Both the position numbers and the translations under genes were made by a program. From Marinomonas lutimaris (GTDB taxonomy: Bacteria; Pseudomonadota; Gammaproteobacteria; Pseudomonadales; Marinomonadaceae): 64,000 nt of DNA. Under the pieces are notes generated by a model. The model ran no database searches, was not told the origin of the DNA, and worked only from the letters and a program-made list of their open reading frames with translations. Shown here piece after piece: positions 16,487-26,493 of the stretch. How positions within the stretch are numbered: the first letter of the stretch is position 1; each line of letters opens with the position of its first letter. Location: positions 124,001 to 188,000 of the forward strand of contig NZ_JAHLLW010000007.1 of assembly GCF_019426345.1 (NCBI RefSeq). Reading direction: 5' to 3'.

Positions 16487-17983
16487 ATGAGTCAACAAGA
16501 AGAGTTCCGTCCAGCGAATATGGCACTGTGTATCTTTGCCATTTCGCTGGGTGTATTTATGCAAGTGTTGGATACCACCATTGCAAACGTGGCTCTACCA
16601 ACTATTGCAGGTAACATGGGGGTGAGTTTTAACCAAGGTACTTGGGTTATTACTTCCTTTACTGTTTGTCTTGCGATTGGCTTACCTATTACCTCTTGGT
16701 TAAGTCGTCGCTTTGGGGAAGTGCAGCTTTATGTTGCGGCTTTGCTCAGCTTTATTATCACATCATTTTTGTGCGGTATCTCACAAAATATGGCGGAAAT
16801 GGTGTTTTTTCGCGCATTGCAAGGTTTATCCGCTGCACCTCTGTTTCCGATGAGCCAAGTGCTTTTGATGTCGATTTTTCCGCGGGCGAAACGAGGAATG
16901 GCGCTTGCTTTGATAGGCATGGTCGCGGTTGTTGGGCCTATCGTAGGTCCAATACTTGGCGGCTGGTTAACCTACAACTATAGTTGGCCATGGATTTTCT
17001 TTATCAATATTCCGGTAGGTATTTTTTCGATTGTAGTTATCTCAGCGCAGTTTAAAAACCGTCCTCAGCAGAAAACCAAACCGAAACTGGATGTCATCGG
17101 ATTAGCAAGCATGGCGTTGGGCGTTGGAGCATTGCAAATCGTCTTAGATAAAGGCAATGATTTAGATTGGTTCGCAAATAACTGGATTATTGGTGGGGCA
17201 GTATTTGCCGCCATCATGCTGACATTTATGGTTATTTGGGAGTTAACAGATGATCATCCGGCAATTAATCTTCGTTTGTTTTTAAATCGAAATTTTTGTA
17301 TCGGTACCATTTTGCTGACATTGGGTTATGGCGGTTTTTTTAGTCTTAACCTCATTCTTCCGCAGTGGCTTCAGACTCAAATGGGTTATACCGCATTATG
17401 GGCAGGATTAGCGGCTGCGCCAATGGGTGTTTTACCGCTATTAATGTCGCCTTTTTTGGGTAAATTCGGCAGTCGACTTGATATGCGCTGGTTGGCAGGT
17501 GGTTCATTTGTAGTGATTGGTATAAGTTGTTATTGGCGAACGCTGTTTAATTTAGAGGTCGATTTTACGACGATTGCGTTTATACAGTTGTTTATGGGTA
17601 TTGGCATCGGCTTATTTTTTATGCCAATGACGACGATTTTGATGGCTGATTTGAATGGTCCTGATATTGCGGATGGAGCCTCTTTGTCTACCTTTATTCG
17701 AACGCTTGGAGCGAGCTTTTCATCTTCTTTAACCGCGTGGATATGGGCTCGTAACTCAAGCGCCCATCATTCGGTATTAAGTGAAAATATATCGCAATAT
17801 AACCCGATAGTGTCACCGCAACTTCAAAACCCAAGCACGGCAAGTCTGATGAGCTTTAATGAAACAGTGACGTCACAAGGCTTAATGCTGTCAACTATCG
17901 ACCTATTCATGATGCTGACAGTCTTATTTTTTGTTCTGACACCGTTTGTTTTTTTTACGAAAAAGGCTGCCAGCGGACACTAA
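16487..17983 (+). CDS. emrB: EmrB/QacA-family MFS drug efflux pump (DHA2)
   Basis: The 498-residue inner-membrane pump has about fourteen predicted helices, the DHA2 layout. Visible signatures are the helix-1 motif VLDTTIANVALPTIAG, motif A-like SWLSRRFGE and motif C VVGPIVGPILGGWL, the antiporter signature. It should expel hydrophobic drugs by proton antiport together with the EmrA-like adaptor upstream. It ends the operon; the convergent racemase gene follows after 89 bases with a weak hairpin only. Confidence 0.9.
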   Translation: MSQQEEFRPANMALCIFAISLGVFMQVLDTTIANVALPTIAGNMGVSFNQGTWVITSFTVCLAIGLPITSWLSRRFGEVQLYVAALLSFIITSFLCGISQNMAEMVFFRALQGLSAAPLFPMSQVLLMSIFPRAKRGMALALIGMVAVVGPIVGPILGGWLTYNYSWPWIFFINIPVGIFSIVVISAQFKNRPQQKTKPKLDVIGLASMALGVGALQIVLDKGNDLDWFANNWIIGGAVFAAIMLTFMVIWELTDDHPAINLRLFLNRNFCIGTILLTLGYGGFFSLNLILPQWLQTQMGYTALWAGLAAAPMGVLPLLMSPFLGKFGSRLDMRWLAGGSFVVIGISCYWRTLFNLEVDFTTIAFIQLFMGIGIGLFFMPMTTILMADLNGPDIADGASLSTFIRTLGASFSSSLTAWIWARNSSAHHSVLSENISQYNPIVSPQLQNPSTASLMSFNETVTSQGLMLSTIDLFMMLTVLFFVLTPFVFFTKKAASGH

Positions 17984-18072
17984 TTGATAAATCCCGACTT
18001 AATATTCATATATTGATATATCAGTTCAAGGAGTAATTAGCGTTTGATATAGTCTTCATTGATAGATGCATG

Positions 18073-18768
18073 TCAAACGCTTAACGCCTTATCTACAGCG
18101 GCTTTAGCGTGAATATAAGTAGTATCAAATAAAGGCACATCAACGTGTTCTTGCTTGAGTAGTAGAGTAATTTCCGTGCATCCTTCGATAACAGCTTCCG
18201 CTCCGCTTTCTTGGAGTCGATTGACGATATCGATATAAACTTGTCTCGATTCAGGAAGAATTTTGCCAAGGCATAATTCGTCGTAAATAATTCTATGTAT
18301 GTTGTCCCTGTCTTGCTTGGATGGAGTGATTACCTCCAAACCATATTGTTCTTCTAATCTCTTAATATAAAAGCCTTCTTCCATCGAATAACGCGTACCG
18401 ATAAAGCCTACTTTTTGATGCTTTTGTTTAACAAGCTCTTTGGCAGTGGCATCGGCAATATGTAGTAAAGGAATTTTTACCGCACTTTGAACAACATCAG
18501 CTACCTTGTGCATGGTGTTGGTTGCGATAAGGATAAAATCAGCTTTAGCTTGTTCTAAACGTTTGGCTTCTGCAGCGAGGATTTCCCCTAATTGAGTCCA
18601 ATCGCCTTGATGTTGCAACCGCTCAATCTCGGCAAAATCAACACTGGATAAAATAATCTTGGCTGAATGCAGCCCGCCTAACTTTTGTTTAGTCATCTTA
18701 TTGATATTTTGGTAGTACAAAGCGGAAGACTCCCAGCTCATGCCACCAATAATGCCGATTGTTTTCAT
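18073..18768 (-). CDS. Aspartate/glutamate racemase family protein
   Basis: About 231 residues of the PLP-independent Asp/Glu/hydantoin racemase family, beginning MKTIGIIGGMSWESS, a hallmark of the YgeA-like group. The C-terminal catalytic cysteine lies in EGCTEITLLL, while the first catalytic position, cysteine in classical racemases, is threonine in ATNTMHK, as reported for E. coli YgeA, which interconverts L/D-aspartate and glutamate. ATG 18768 is chosen because AAAGGA precedes it; the frame extends to 18801 without a ribosome site. It stands alone, convergent with emrB. Confidence 0.82.
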   Translation of the reverse strand: MKTIGIIGGMSWESSALYYQNINKMTKQKLGGLHSAKIILSSVDFAEIERLQHQGDWTQLGEILAAEAKRLEQAKADFILIATNTMHKVADVVQSAVKIPLLHIADATAKELVKQKHQKVGFIGTRYSMEEGFYIKRLEEQYGLEVITPSKQDRDNIHRIIYDELCLGKILPESRQVYIDIVNRLQESGAEAVIEGCTEITLLLKQEHVDVPLFDTTYIHAKAAVDKALSV

Positions 18769-18883
18769 GCTCGAATCCTTTGTTTCCCATTCTGAATACA
18801 TAAAGTCTAACGAGCTTATTCAATGGCTGTAATGTACAGATAATGAAATAAGTGAAGCGGACTGTAATGCGACAATAACCTTT

Positions 18884-19339
18884 TTACAGGCTACGAGTCA
18901 TAAATACGCTATAAGGATCTAGCTTATAGTCGGCAAAAGGACCGCACTCAATAAAGTCGTGTTTTGCGTAAAGTTTTCTTGCTGGCGCAAAGAAATCTTG
19001 CGATCCGGTTTCTAGACTTATTTTGTTAAGACCTTTCTTTTTTGCGGCTTCAAGAATATGGCGGAGCAGCGTCGAAGCAACGCCTTTGTTACGGGCAGCG
19101 CTGGTGGTGCGCATGGACTTAATTTCAGCGTGTGTTTCGTCTAACGTTTTAAGCGCTCCACAGCCGAGTAATTGCTTATCTTCCCAAACCGTCCAGAAGG
19201 TAATGTTCGGCTTTTTTAACCCATCGAAATCTAATGCAAAAACGCATTCAGGCGGCGATGCAGCAAACATATCTTCAAGGTGTTCTGTGAGTATTTTTTT
19301 GACTTCTGTGCCAGATAAATCGTCCACTTTTATTTCCAC
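18884..19339 (-). CDS. GNAT-family N-acetyltransferase
   Basis: A 151-residue single-domain GNAT protein. The acetyl-CoA pyrophosphate loop is visible in MRTTSAARNKGVASTLL, preceded by the beta-4 strand GCGALKTL and followed by the beta-5 LETGSQDFFAPARKLYAKHDF. The layout resembles the YsnE/YafP-like group of small acyltransferases. It starts at GTG 19339, with AGGGGAAGG immediately upstream. A perfect 14-bp inverted repeat borders that ribosome site, suggesting control of its expression. Substrate unknown. Confidence 0.8.
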   Translation of the reverse strand: MEIKVDDLSGTEVKKILTEHLEDMFAASPPECVFALDFDGLKKPNITFWTVWEDKQLLGCGALKTLDETHAEIKSMRTTSAARNKGVASTLLRHILEAAKKKGLNKISLETGSQDFFAPARKLYAKHDFIECGPFADYKLDPYSVFMTRSL

Positions 19340-19346
19340 TTCCTTC

Positions 19347-19387
19347 CCCTATACGATAAAACTTTGTTTGAACTTTATCGTATAGGG
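19347..19387 (-). repeat. Perfect inverted repeat at the GNAT ribosome site
   Basis: Arms CCCTATACGATAAA / TTTATCGTATAGGG (14 bp, no mismatch) with a 13-base loop, between the 469-residue gene and the GNAT start. On the reverse strand the last bases of the downstream arm form part of the AGGGGAAGG ribosome site. No T-run follows, so it is a poor terminator; an operator or an RNA hairpin controlling translation is possible. Confidence 0.6.
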
Positions 19388-19424
19388 TGTCTTTTGTCTG
19401 CTAGTTTTGCTCTATCCATCACCT

Positions 19425-20834
19425 CTAAATAGGAGGGCGTTCTAGCAAGCTTGAGTAGGCCTTTACAAAGTCTTCTTTGCTCATGGCCATGGCTTCCAGA
19501 TCAGGTAATATACCATCTTTAAATGGTGGCATTTCTATGCCTAATGCTTCGCTCATGGCTCTGGCACAATATTCGGCTTTGGCGGCGCTGCCGCGAAAAT
19601 CTGGGCAGGAGTTGGTGACCCACCAATGCATTTCTGCGATTTTGTCCATGCTTTCTGACGGTGACAATTCTCCCGACATGGCTTCTTGAAAGCTCGATTC
19701 AATATGATTCATGATTTCATTTATTTGGAAGCCTGCGGTGTGATGAATAGTGCCTAGACGTATCGGTTCATTGATTTTTGAGTCGGGCGGAGTGCTAAGA
19801 TAGATATGATTAAGGTCAACTTCATTGTTACCTAATTGGGAGAAATCCGTATAGTTAAGGTTTTCTCCACCGTCTTCGGAGTGCCATTTTTCGACTGGAA
19901 TACCATAGTGTTCGGCTTTCTCGATAAATCTATCTTTCATATAAGCGTATGGGCCGTCGCTATGCAGTGGCGTAATATAAAGACCATTACTGAACTTTTC
20001 TAATGAACGGGGAAGTATAAAATTTTGCAGATCGGGCGCTTGCTTATTTTTAATGGTGCTTAAACGCCAGTCCGTCGCATCGCGCCAAAGCTGTCGATAG
20101 CTGGTTATTTGACCTTCTTTGATGTGTTTTCCTGAGCCCCTTGCATGGCGCCACATACTGCTACTGTAGGCTTGGTTGTCAGGTGAACTGGAGTTATCCA
20201 AGCTTTTATTTGGCCACCGTGCTGCGCCAGTCAGTCTTATTTCATCAATAGAGGCTGTAGGTCGGGGGACAGGTCCTGGGAGTTTCAAACCTGGGATGCC
20301 TGGCTGGTTTAATGAAACGGACACACGGCCTTTACCCATTCCGATGTTATTATCGGCTTGTTGGATGAGTTCTTTTGTGGTGTTTGACTCCTTCATGAAA
20401 TAGCGCACATAACCGAGGTTTTCATGGATTTTGTCAGCTAATTTATCCATTTTTGATGCTTTCGAAGAGGCATGGCCTAAGTTGATTTTGTGGCTGCCTT
20501 CTATGTCAGTAAAACTTAAGTTGAGATTACCTTTTTTATCTCTCTCTAAGAGTACAACTTTATCTGGTGTGTTTTGTGGCGTGTCAGACTGCTTGTTTAG
20601 CATAAGCCATATAGGAGGGTGTTTTTTATCAGACATGCGACTAAGAACTGATTTTAAATCCGCGGCTTCATAAATAGTGCCTGACTTCAGTTGTACGTCT
20701 TTGGAAATAGGGAGACTGTCTTTAGGTGCTGTTAAAAGGTTTAATTTTGGCAATTCTGTTGAGGGCTTATTGCCTTTTGCTGCAGCAGTATGATGGCTCT
20801 GCATATTTAAGTTTGCCATGATCTTATTTAACAT
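19425..20834 (-). CDS. Unrecognised 469-residue protein, possible effector or toxin
   Basis: I do not recognise this gene. The product is hydrophilic, has no signal peptide or membrane helix, and starts with a polar, Ser/Thr/Lys/Asn-rich stretch of about 45 residues like those of secreted effectors. Around residues 165-200 is a Pro/Gly-rich linker (NQPGIPGLKLPGPVPRPT). The C-terminal 110 residues look folded and helical: IHHTAGF near residue 362, then AEMHWWVTNSCPDFRGSAA near residues 400-418. The latter falls where Fic/Fido proteins have HPFxxGNGR, but those residues are absent. It is flanked by two GNAT genes and has no adjacent immunity or secretion gene. The start at 20834 has several nearby alternative ATGs (MLNKIMANLNM). 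Confidence 0.6.
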   Translation of the reverse strand: MLNKIMANLNMQSHHTAAAKGNKPSTELPKLNLLTAPKDSLPISKDVQLKSGTIYEAADLKSVLSRMSDKKHPPIWLMLNKQSDTPQNTPDKVVLLERDKKGNLNLSFTDIEGSHKINLGHASSKASKMDKLADKIHENLGYVRYFMKESNTTKELIQQADNNIGMGKGRVSVSLNQPGIPGLKLPGPVPRPTASIDEIRLTGAARWPNKSLDNSSSPDNQAYSSSMWRHARGSGKHIKEGQITSYRQLWRDATDWRLSTIKNKQAPDLQNFILPRSLEKFSNGLYITPLHSDGPYAYMKDRFIEKAEHYGIPVEKWHSEDGGENLNYTDFSQLGNNEVDLNHIYLSTPPDSKINEPIRLGTIHHTAGFQINEIMNHIESSFQEAMSGELSPSESMDKIAEMHWWVTNSCPDFRGSAAKAEYCARAMSEALGIEMPPFKDGILPDLEAMAMSKEDFVKAYSSLLERPPI

Positions 20835-20955
20835 CTTCGTTTTCTCCTATGACGACACGCGAGATAATAAGTGGACGAAGTGTTGCTATCGTTCCCTTGG
20901 TAAAGGTAATAAGTTTGTGTGAATATGGACGGCAGATAGTAAGGAGTTATGAATA

Positions 20956-21417
20956 ATGGCGAACATCCTGTTACGACCAGCTAATGAGCAAGATGCGGAT
21001 TGTCTATTTAAATGGCGCAATGATCCAGAAACCCGTCATGCATCCCATAACACCGATGAAGTCGTGTTGGAATCACATTTTACATGGTTAAAAGCATCCT
21101 TGAGTAATCCTGAGAAAAGGCTTTTGTGGATAGCGGAAGTAGATGGCATCGCGGTTGGGTCTTGTCGAGCGGATAGGGTGGGAGACGCGTGGGAATTATC
21201 GTGGACAATTGCCCCAGAAGCTCGCGGAAAAGGCTTTGCTCATGACATGTTGTCTAAATTGGTGAGTTACTTTGATGAGCCACTGTTAGCTGAAGTCAAA
21301 GCGGATAATATAGCCTCTATTAAAGTGGCAGAGCGTTCTGGCTTTGTTTTAAAAAAGAGCGTCAAAAAAGGCGGCAATACGTTAATTTATAGCCGTCAAC
21401 CACCCCAGAAATCTTAG
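20956..21417 (+). CDS. GNAT-family N-acetyltransferase
   Basis: The 153-residue GNAT enzyme belongs to the RimJ/PseH-like branch. It has the opening ILLRPANEQDADCLFKWRNDPETRHAS, the acetyl-CoA loop PEARGKGFAHDML and the closing AEVKADNIASIKVAERSGF. Members acetylate amino-sugar nucleotides, amino acids or protein N-termini; the substrate here is unknown. AAGGAG lies nine bases before the ATG. It is divergent from the unrecognised 469-residue gene. Confidence 0.8.
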   Translation: MANILLRPANEQDADCLFKWRNDPETRHASHNTDEVVLESHFTWLKASLSNPEKRLLWIAEVDGIAVGSCRADRVGDAWELSWTIAPEARGKGFAHDMLSKLVSYFDEPLLAEVKADNIASIKVAERSGFVLKKSVKKGGNTLIYSRQPPQKS

Positions 21418-21434
21418 CAAATTTAGGTTAGAGA

Positions 21435-21698
21435 TTAATCATCAAAGCGAATGCGGACTTTCGGTTCGTCTGGCTTTTTCTCGGTCGGTTTACGCAAAGG
21501 ATCGACCAACTTTTCAAGGCCATTGATTTTTATTTCCAGCGCGAGCTGCAACCATTGCCCTAAATTGCCATTCGGCCAACCTTCGTGGGCAAACCAAAGT
21601 AAATAGGCTTCCGGTAGATCAATCAAAACACGACCTTGGTATTTACCAAATGGCATGGTTTGACGAGCAACTTGGACGAGATCTTCTTGTGAAAACAT
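21435..21698 (-). CDS. DUF3820 family protein
   Basis: A small 87-residue cytoplasmic protein matching DUF3820 (sometimes labelled putative quorum-sensing-regulated virulence factor): the core MPFGKYQGRVLIDLPEAYLLWF and a later glycine/leucine segment (GNLGQWLQLALEI) are diagnostic. A charged Lys/Pro tail follows from about residue 68. The family is also found as a domain fused to exonucleases. It is convergent with the GNAT gene; function is unknown. Confidence 0.78.
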   Translation of the reverse strand: MFSQEDLVQVARQTMPFGKYQGRVLIDLPEAYLLWFAHEGWPNGNLGQWLQLALEIKINGLEKLVDPLRKPTEKKPDEPKVRIRFDD

Positions 21699-21757
21699 GG
21701 GCTTCGCTTAATGATGCTTAAGAATGAGTATGTGGAGCGTATTTAACCATACGTGAG

Positions 21758-22648
21758 TTATTTGGCAAATGGCGGATCTTGTTTAAAGCGTTGAATCAAA
21801 TAGTCACAAATACTCTGTAGCTTCGGCGATGGCTGACGTACCTTGGGGTAAACCAGCCAAACACCGCTGTAGGGATACTGATATTGCGTTAACAAGGGGA
21901 TGAGCTTGCCACTGGCAAGGTCGTCGCCGACGTAATAGTCTGGTAGCTGAGCAATTCCCAAGCCTTTTCTAACCGCATCTAGTAAAGCTGGGCCTGAATT
22001 ACTGCGCCAGTTACTGCTCACTTTTACTTCTTTACGTTGCCCATCTTGCTGAAACAACCAGTGGGTTTTTGAACCAATTAGACAGCTGTGTTTGCTTAAT
22101 TCCGCCAGCGTGTGCGGCATGCCGTGTTGGTCTATGTATTCCCGCGATGCACAAAGGTATTCCTCACGGTCACATAAACGCCGCGATAAATGGCTGGAGT
22201 CCTTCATGGCGCCCATGCGAATAGCAAGATCGTAACCTTCCTCTATCAAATCTACCGAGCGGTTCGTTAGATGAAAATCTAGCTCTATCTTTGGGTGGCT
22301 TAGTAAAAAATCATTCATTAATGGTGCAATGTAACGTTCGCCAAAGGTCGTGGCGCAGGTCATTTTAAATGAGCCTATTGGCGCTTGATTGAGCGTGGAA
22401 ATGACTTCTTCGGCGCTACTTAACGCTTCTGGCAAACCGCGACAATGCTGATAGTAAAGCTCACCCGCTTCGCTTAAACGAATACGGCGCGTGGTACGAA
22501 ACAGCAGGGTGGTTTCAAGCTCCGCCTCTAGTTGGGTGATCAATCGACTAATGTGCGAAGCGGATACGCTCAGTTTGACTGCGGCGGCTGAAAAGCTGCC
22601 TTGTCTGACAACTTCGACGAACGCTTCCATGGCTTCCCAGTTTTTCAT
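21758..22648 (-). CDS. LysR-family regulator divergent from frmA
   Basis: The 296-residue LysR protein has the helix-turn-helix SFSAAAVKLSVSASHISRLITQLE and the CrgA/DmlR-like effector domain (IGSFKMTCATTFGERYIAPL, DLAIRMGAMKDSSHLSRRL). It is divergent from the formaldehyde dehydrogenase gene, with 193 bases between starts that hold a 15-bp palindrome. In Pseudomonas-like genomes a LysR commonly adjoins frmA/adhC, so control of formaldehyde detoxification is likely but inferred. Confidence 0.85.
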   Translation of the reverse strand: MKNWEAMEAFVEVVRQGSFSAAAVKLSVSASHISRLITQLEAELETTLLFRTTRRIRLSEAGELYYQHCRGLPEALSSAEEVISTLNQAPIGSFKMTCATTFGERYIAPLMNDFLLSHPKIELDFHLTNRSVDLIEEGYDLAIRMGAMKDSSHLSRRLCDREEYLCASREYIDQHGMPHTLAELSKHSCLIGSKTHWLFQQDGQRKEVKVSSNWRSNSGPALLDAVRKGLGIAQLPDYYVGDDLASGKLIPLLTQYQYPYSGVWLVYPKVRQPSPKLQSICDYLIQRFKQDPPFAK

Positions 22649-22723
22649 AGTCTTTTTGTACCGATAGATAAAGGTTTAGCTTGATGCTTGAGTTGTTACA
22701 TTATAACCAAATAAAAGATTTTT

Positions 22724-22757
22724 AAAATGATTGTTGCTGTATAGCAATAATCATTTT
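22724..22757. promoter_or_regulatory. Candidate operator between LysR and frmA
   Basis: AAAATGATTGTTGCT-gtat-AGCAATAATCATTTT: 15-bp arms with one mismatch, 76 bases upstream of the LysR start and 85 upstream of frmA. Likely LysR binding site. Confidence 0.6.
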
Positions 22758-22781
22758 CCAAATTGGGGATTATCCTTGTAA

Positions 22782-23957
<1,176 letters not shown>

Positions 23958-23978
23958 TCGAAATCACACCGTTTTGAT

Positions 23979-24001
23979 AAGCCCGCTAAGCGGGCTTTTT
24001 T
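23979..24001 (+). terminator. Terminator between frmA and fghA
   Basis: Stem AAGCCCGC / GCGGGCTT, three-base loop, T-run. It lies between two same-pathway genes, so partial read-through or a separate fghA promoter is implied. Confidence 0.85.
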
Positions 24002-24022
24002 AACACAGCTAAGGAGACAGCT

Positions 24023-24853
24023 ATGGAATTGTTATCCAGCACCAAAAGCTTCGGCGGTTGGTTGAAGCGTTACAAGCATGAAAGCTTGTCAGTGAAAAGC
24101 GAAATGACCTTTGCTATTTACCTACCTCCACAAGCAGAAACGCAAAAAGTGCCAGTCTTGTATTGGCTGTCAGGTTTGACTTGTAATGACGAAAACTTCA
24201 CACAGAAAGCGGGCGCTTTTCGCAAAGCAGCAGAATTAGGTTTAGCCATTGTTTGTCCAGATACCAGCCCACGCGGCACGGATTATCCAAACGAGCATGA
24301 AAGCTACGACTTTGGTTCTGCGGCAGGGTTTTATATCAATGCGACGGTTGAACCTTATTCGAATACTTACCACATGTATGATTACGTGGTTCAAGAATTG
24401 CCGCATTTGGTAGAAGCCAACTTCCCTGTGACCGACAAGCGTTCTATCTTTGGTCACTCAATGGGTGGTCACGGCGCTTTGATTTGCGCGTTGAAGAACC
24501 CAGGCAAGTATCAATCTGTTTCAGCGTTCGCACCGATCGTTAATCCAACTAACTGTCCTTGGGGCGAAAAAGCCTTTACTGGATACTTGGGTGAAGACAA
24601 AGCCACTTGGAACGAATGGGATGCGACTTTGCTAATCGAGAAGGCAAGTGAGCGTTTGCCTTTGTTCATTGACCAAGGCGAAGCGGATAACTTCTTGGTA
24701 GAACAACTTAAGCCAGAAGCCCTAGAAGCGGCCTGTGAAAAAGCCGGACATCCGATTACGCTACGCCGTCAACCTGGCTATGACCACAGCTACTTCTTCA
24801 TCGCCAGCTTTATCGACGATCACCTAGAGCATCACTCCAGAGCCTTGAGTTAG
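24023..24853 (+). CDS. fghA: S-formylglutathione hydrolase
   Basis: The 276-residue alpha/beta hydrolase of the esterase D family splits S-formylglutathione into formate and glutathione, completing formaldehyde detoxification. The nucleophilic serine is in GHSMGGHGAL (about residue 148), the catalytic histidine in GYDHSYFF (about 256) and the conserved LSGLTCNDENFTQKAG loop near residue 50. AAGGAGAC precedes the ATG. It pairs with frmA upstream and is closed by a bidirectional terminator shared with cobQ. Confidence 0.95.
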   Translation: MELLSSTKSFGGWLKRYKHESLSVKSEMTFAIYLPPQAETQKVPVLYWLSGLTCNDENFTQKAGAFRKAAELGLAIVCPDTSPRGTDYPNEHESYDFGSAAGFYINATVEPYSNTYHMYDYVVQELPHLVEANFPVTDKRSIFGHSMGGHGALICALKNPGKYQSVSAFAPIVNPTNCPWGEKAFTGYLGEDKATWNEWDATLLIEKASERLPLFIDQGEADNFLVEQLKPEALEAACEKAGHPITLRRQPGYDHSYFFIASFIDDHLEHHSRALS

Positions 24854-24880
24854 CACTTAGTTTTCTCTATTGGAACTGAC

Positions 24881-24906
24881 AAAAGCGAGCCGCGGCTCGC
24901 TTTTTT
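24881..24906. terminator. Bidirectional terminator between fghA and cobQ
   Basis: Perfect palindrome with arms AAAAGCGAGCCG / CGGCTCGCTTTT (24 bases) and T/A-runs on both sides; it ends two converging genes. Confidence 0.85.
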
Positions 24907-26407
24907 ATTGTTGGAAGTTTTGACACTGTTCAATTAGTGCATCGATGTTCATATTTTGTTCTGTACTGTCGGCAAGTCGGTCAATTTCTTTGTCGCGGAA
25001 TTGGTCGTAGTCAAATGCTGCAGCTTGGTCGACACCCGCCCAGTTGAGTAGGGCTTGTAGGGCGTCTGGGTGATCGAAGACACCATGTAGATAAGTGCCG
25101 ATGATTTGACCATCTGGTGATATGTAGCCTTCTTTCTCGCTGTTTTCTTTGTTCTTTCCATCATCTAAGAGAGCGAAATGCGCAATCTGTGTTTCATCGG
25201 TAAAGCGTGAAACCCCTGAATGAATTTCATAGCCTGTCACTTGAGCATTTGCTGCGAAAGCGAGTTGCCCTTGGCGTTGCTTAAGCTGTTTCTCTTCTTT
25301 TAGGACGGTTTCCATGGGAATAAAGCCAAAACCTGTAGATCGCGTGTTAGCGTGTTGGTTTTCTAGTCCTAGTGGATCCAGCAGTTGTTCGCCGAGCATT
25401 TGATACCCGCCGCAAATCCCGATGACTTTGCCGCCATATCGTAAGTGTTTGTTGAGGTAGTCTTCCCAGCCTTCTTGACGTAAATAGGCGAGGTCGCTTT
25501 GTACGCTTTTGCTGCCAGGTAAAATAACCAAGTCAGCAGGTGGAATGGTTTCGTTGGCGCCTACTAGGGTGACTTGAACTTCTGGATGAAGGCGCAGAGC
25601 GTCCCAGTCTGTGTGGTTGCTGGTGCGCGGCATGATCGGTATGACGATGTTTAGTTTGGCCTTGCTGTCTGCTTTAATGGGGCTTTTGGCAACGGCGTCT
25701 TCGGATTCTAAATGGAAACCTTTTAAGAAGGGCAGCACCCCTAAGACAGGTTTGCCTGTGCGTTCTTCAAGCCAATCTAGGCCAGACTGCAATAAGCTGA
25801 TGTCGCCACGGAAACGGTTTATCACAAAGCCAATGACTCTATCTTGCTCACTTGGGCTAAGCAAATCCAGCGTTCCAACGAGGTGAGCGAACACGCCACC
25901 TTTGTCTATGTCGGCAATGATGATAACAGGGCAATCAATGCTTTCAGCAAAGCCCATATTGGCGATATCACGAGCGCGTAAGTTTATTTCCGCTGGGCTG
26001 CCAGCGCCTTCAATTAAGACAGCTTGGTATTGTTCGGCTAAGCGATGATAAGAATCCAATGCGGCGACTTTGGCGATGCTTTTGTATTCGTGATAGCCAA
26101 CCGCGTTCATGTTGCCCACGGCTTTGCCTTGGATGATGACTTGCGCCCCGGTGTCTGTATTGGGTTTGAGTAGAATGGGGTTCATATCTACTTGCGGTTC
26201 TAACCCGGCTGCATAGGCCTGTACCGCTTGTGCTCGACCAATTTCATTACCGTCTTTGGTGACCGCGCTGTTTAATGCCATGTTTTGCGGTTTGAAGGGC
26301 GCAACGGAAATGCCTCGACGATAAAATAAACGACATAATGCCGTGACTAGGGTGCTTTTTCCGGCATCCGAGGTGGTTCCTTGGATCATTAAACTAAAGG
26401 CTGGCAT
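24905..26407 (-). CDS. cobQ: Cobyric acid synthase (CobQ)
   Basis: The 500-residue glutamine amidotransferase amidates four side chains of adenosyl-cobyrinic a,c-diamide to give cobyric acid. The N-terminal ATP-binding half opens with [26 protein letters not shown], and the class I glutaminase half shows the catalytic cysteine in [14 protein letters not shown] (about residue 334) and histidine in TYLHGVFDH. It is divergent from cbiB with 86 bases between the chosen starts, which contain an inverted repeat. No cobalamin riboswitch was recognised upstream. Confidence 0.95.
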   Translation of the reverse strand: MPAFSLMIQGTTSDAGKSTLVTALCRLFYRRGISVAPFKPQNMALNSAVTKDGNEIGRAQAVQAYAAGLEPQVDMNPILLKPNTDTGAQVIIQGKAVGNMNAVGYHEYKSIAKVAALDSYHRLAEQYQAVLIEGAGSPAEINLRARDIANMGFAESIDCPVIIIADIDKGGVFAHLVGTLDLLSPSEQDRVIGFVINRFRGDISLLQSGLDWLEERTGKPVLGVLPFLKGFHLESEDAVAKSPIKADSKAKLNIVIPIMPRTSNHTDWDALRLHPEVQVTLVGANETIPPADLVILPGSKSVQSDLAYLRQEGWEDYLNKHLRYGGKVIGICGGYQMLGEQLLDPLGLENQHANTRSTGFGFIPMETVLKEEKQLKQRQGQLAFAANAQVTGYEIHSGVSRFTDETQIAHFALLDDGKNKENSEKEGYISPDGQIIGTYLHGVFDHPDALQALLNWAGVDQAAAFDYDQFRDKEIDRLADSTEQNMNIDALIEQCQNFQQ

Positions 26408-26433
26408 TCAGTATCATCACGCTTTGAATCAAT

Positions 26434-26467
26434 AAGGTGATAGAATTCTACCTGACCTATTCACCTT
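26434..26467. promoter_or_regulatory. Inverted repeat between cobQ and cbiB
   Basis: AAGGTGA-TAG / CTATTCACCTT (10-bp pairing with one bulged base) in the short divergent spacer. It could be an operator acting on both cobalamin transcripts; no regulator gene is adjacent. Confidence 0.35.
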
Positions 26468-26493
26468 GTTAAGTGAAAAAACGACTTATATTT

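Noticed and set aside
18039-18081. 9-bp inverted repeat AGCGTTTGA / TCAAACGCT at the racemase stop
   Set aside because: Long loop and no T-run; poor terminator and no other role suggested.
26408-26493. Possible cobalamin riboswitch between cobQ and cbiB
   Set aside because: The spacer is too short and lacks the conserved B12-box; only a short inverted repeat is present.
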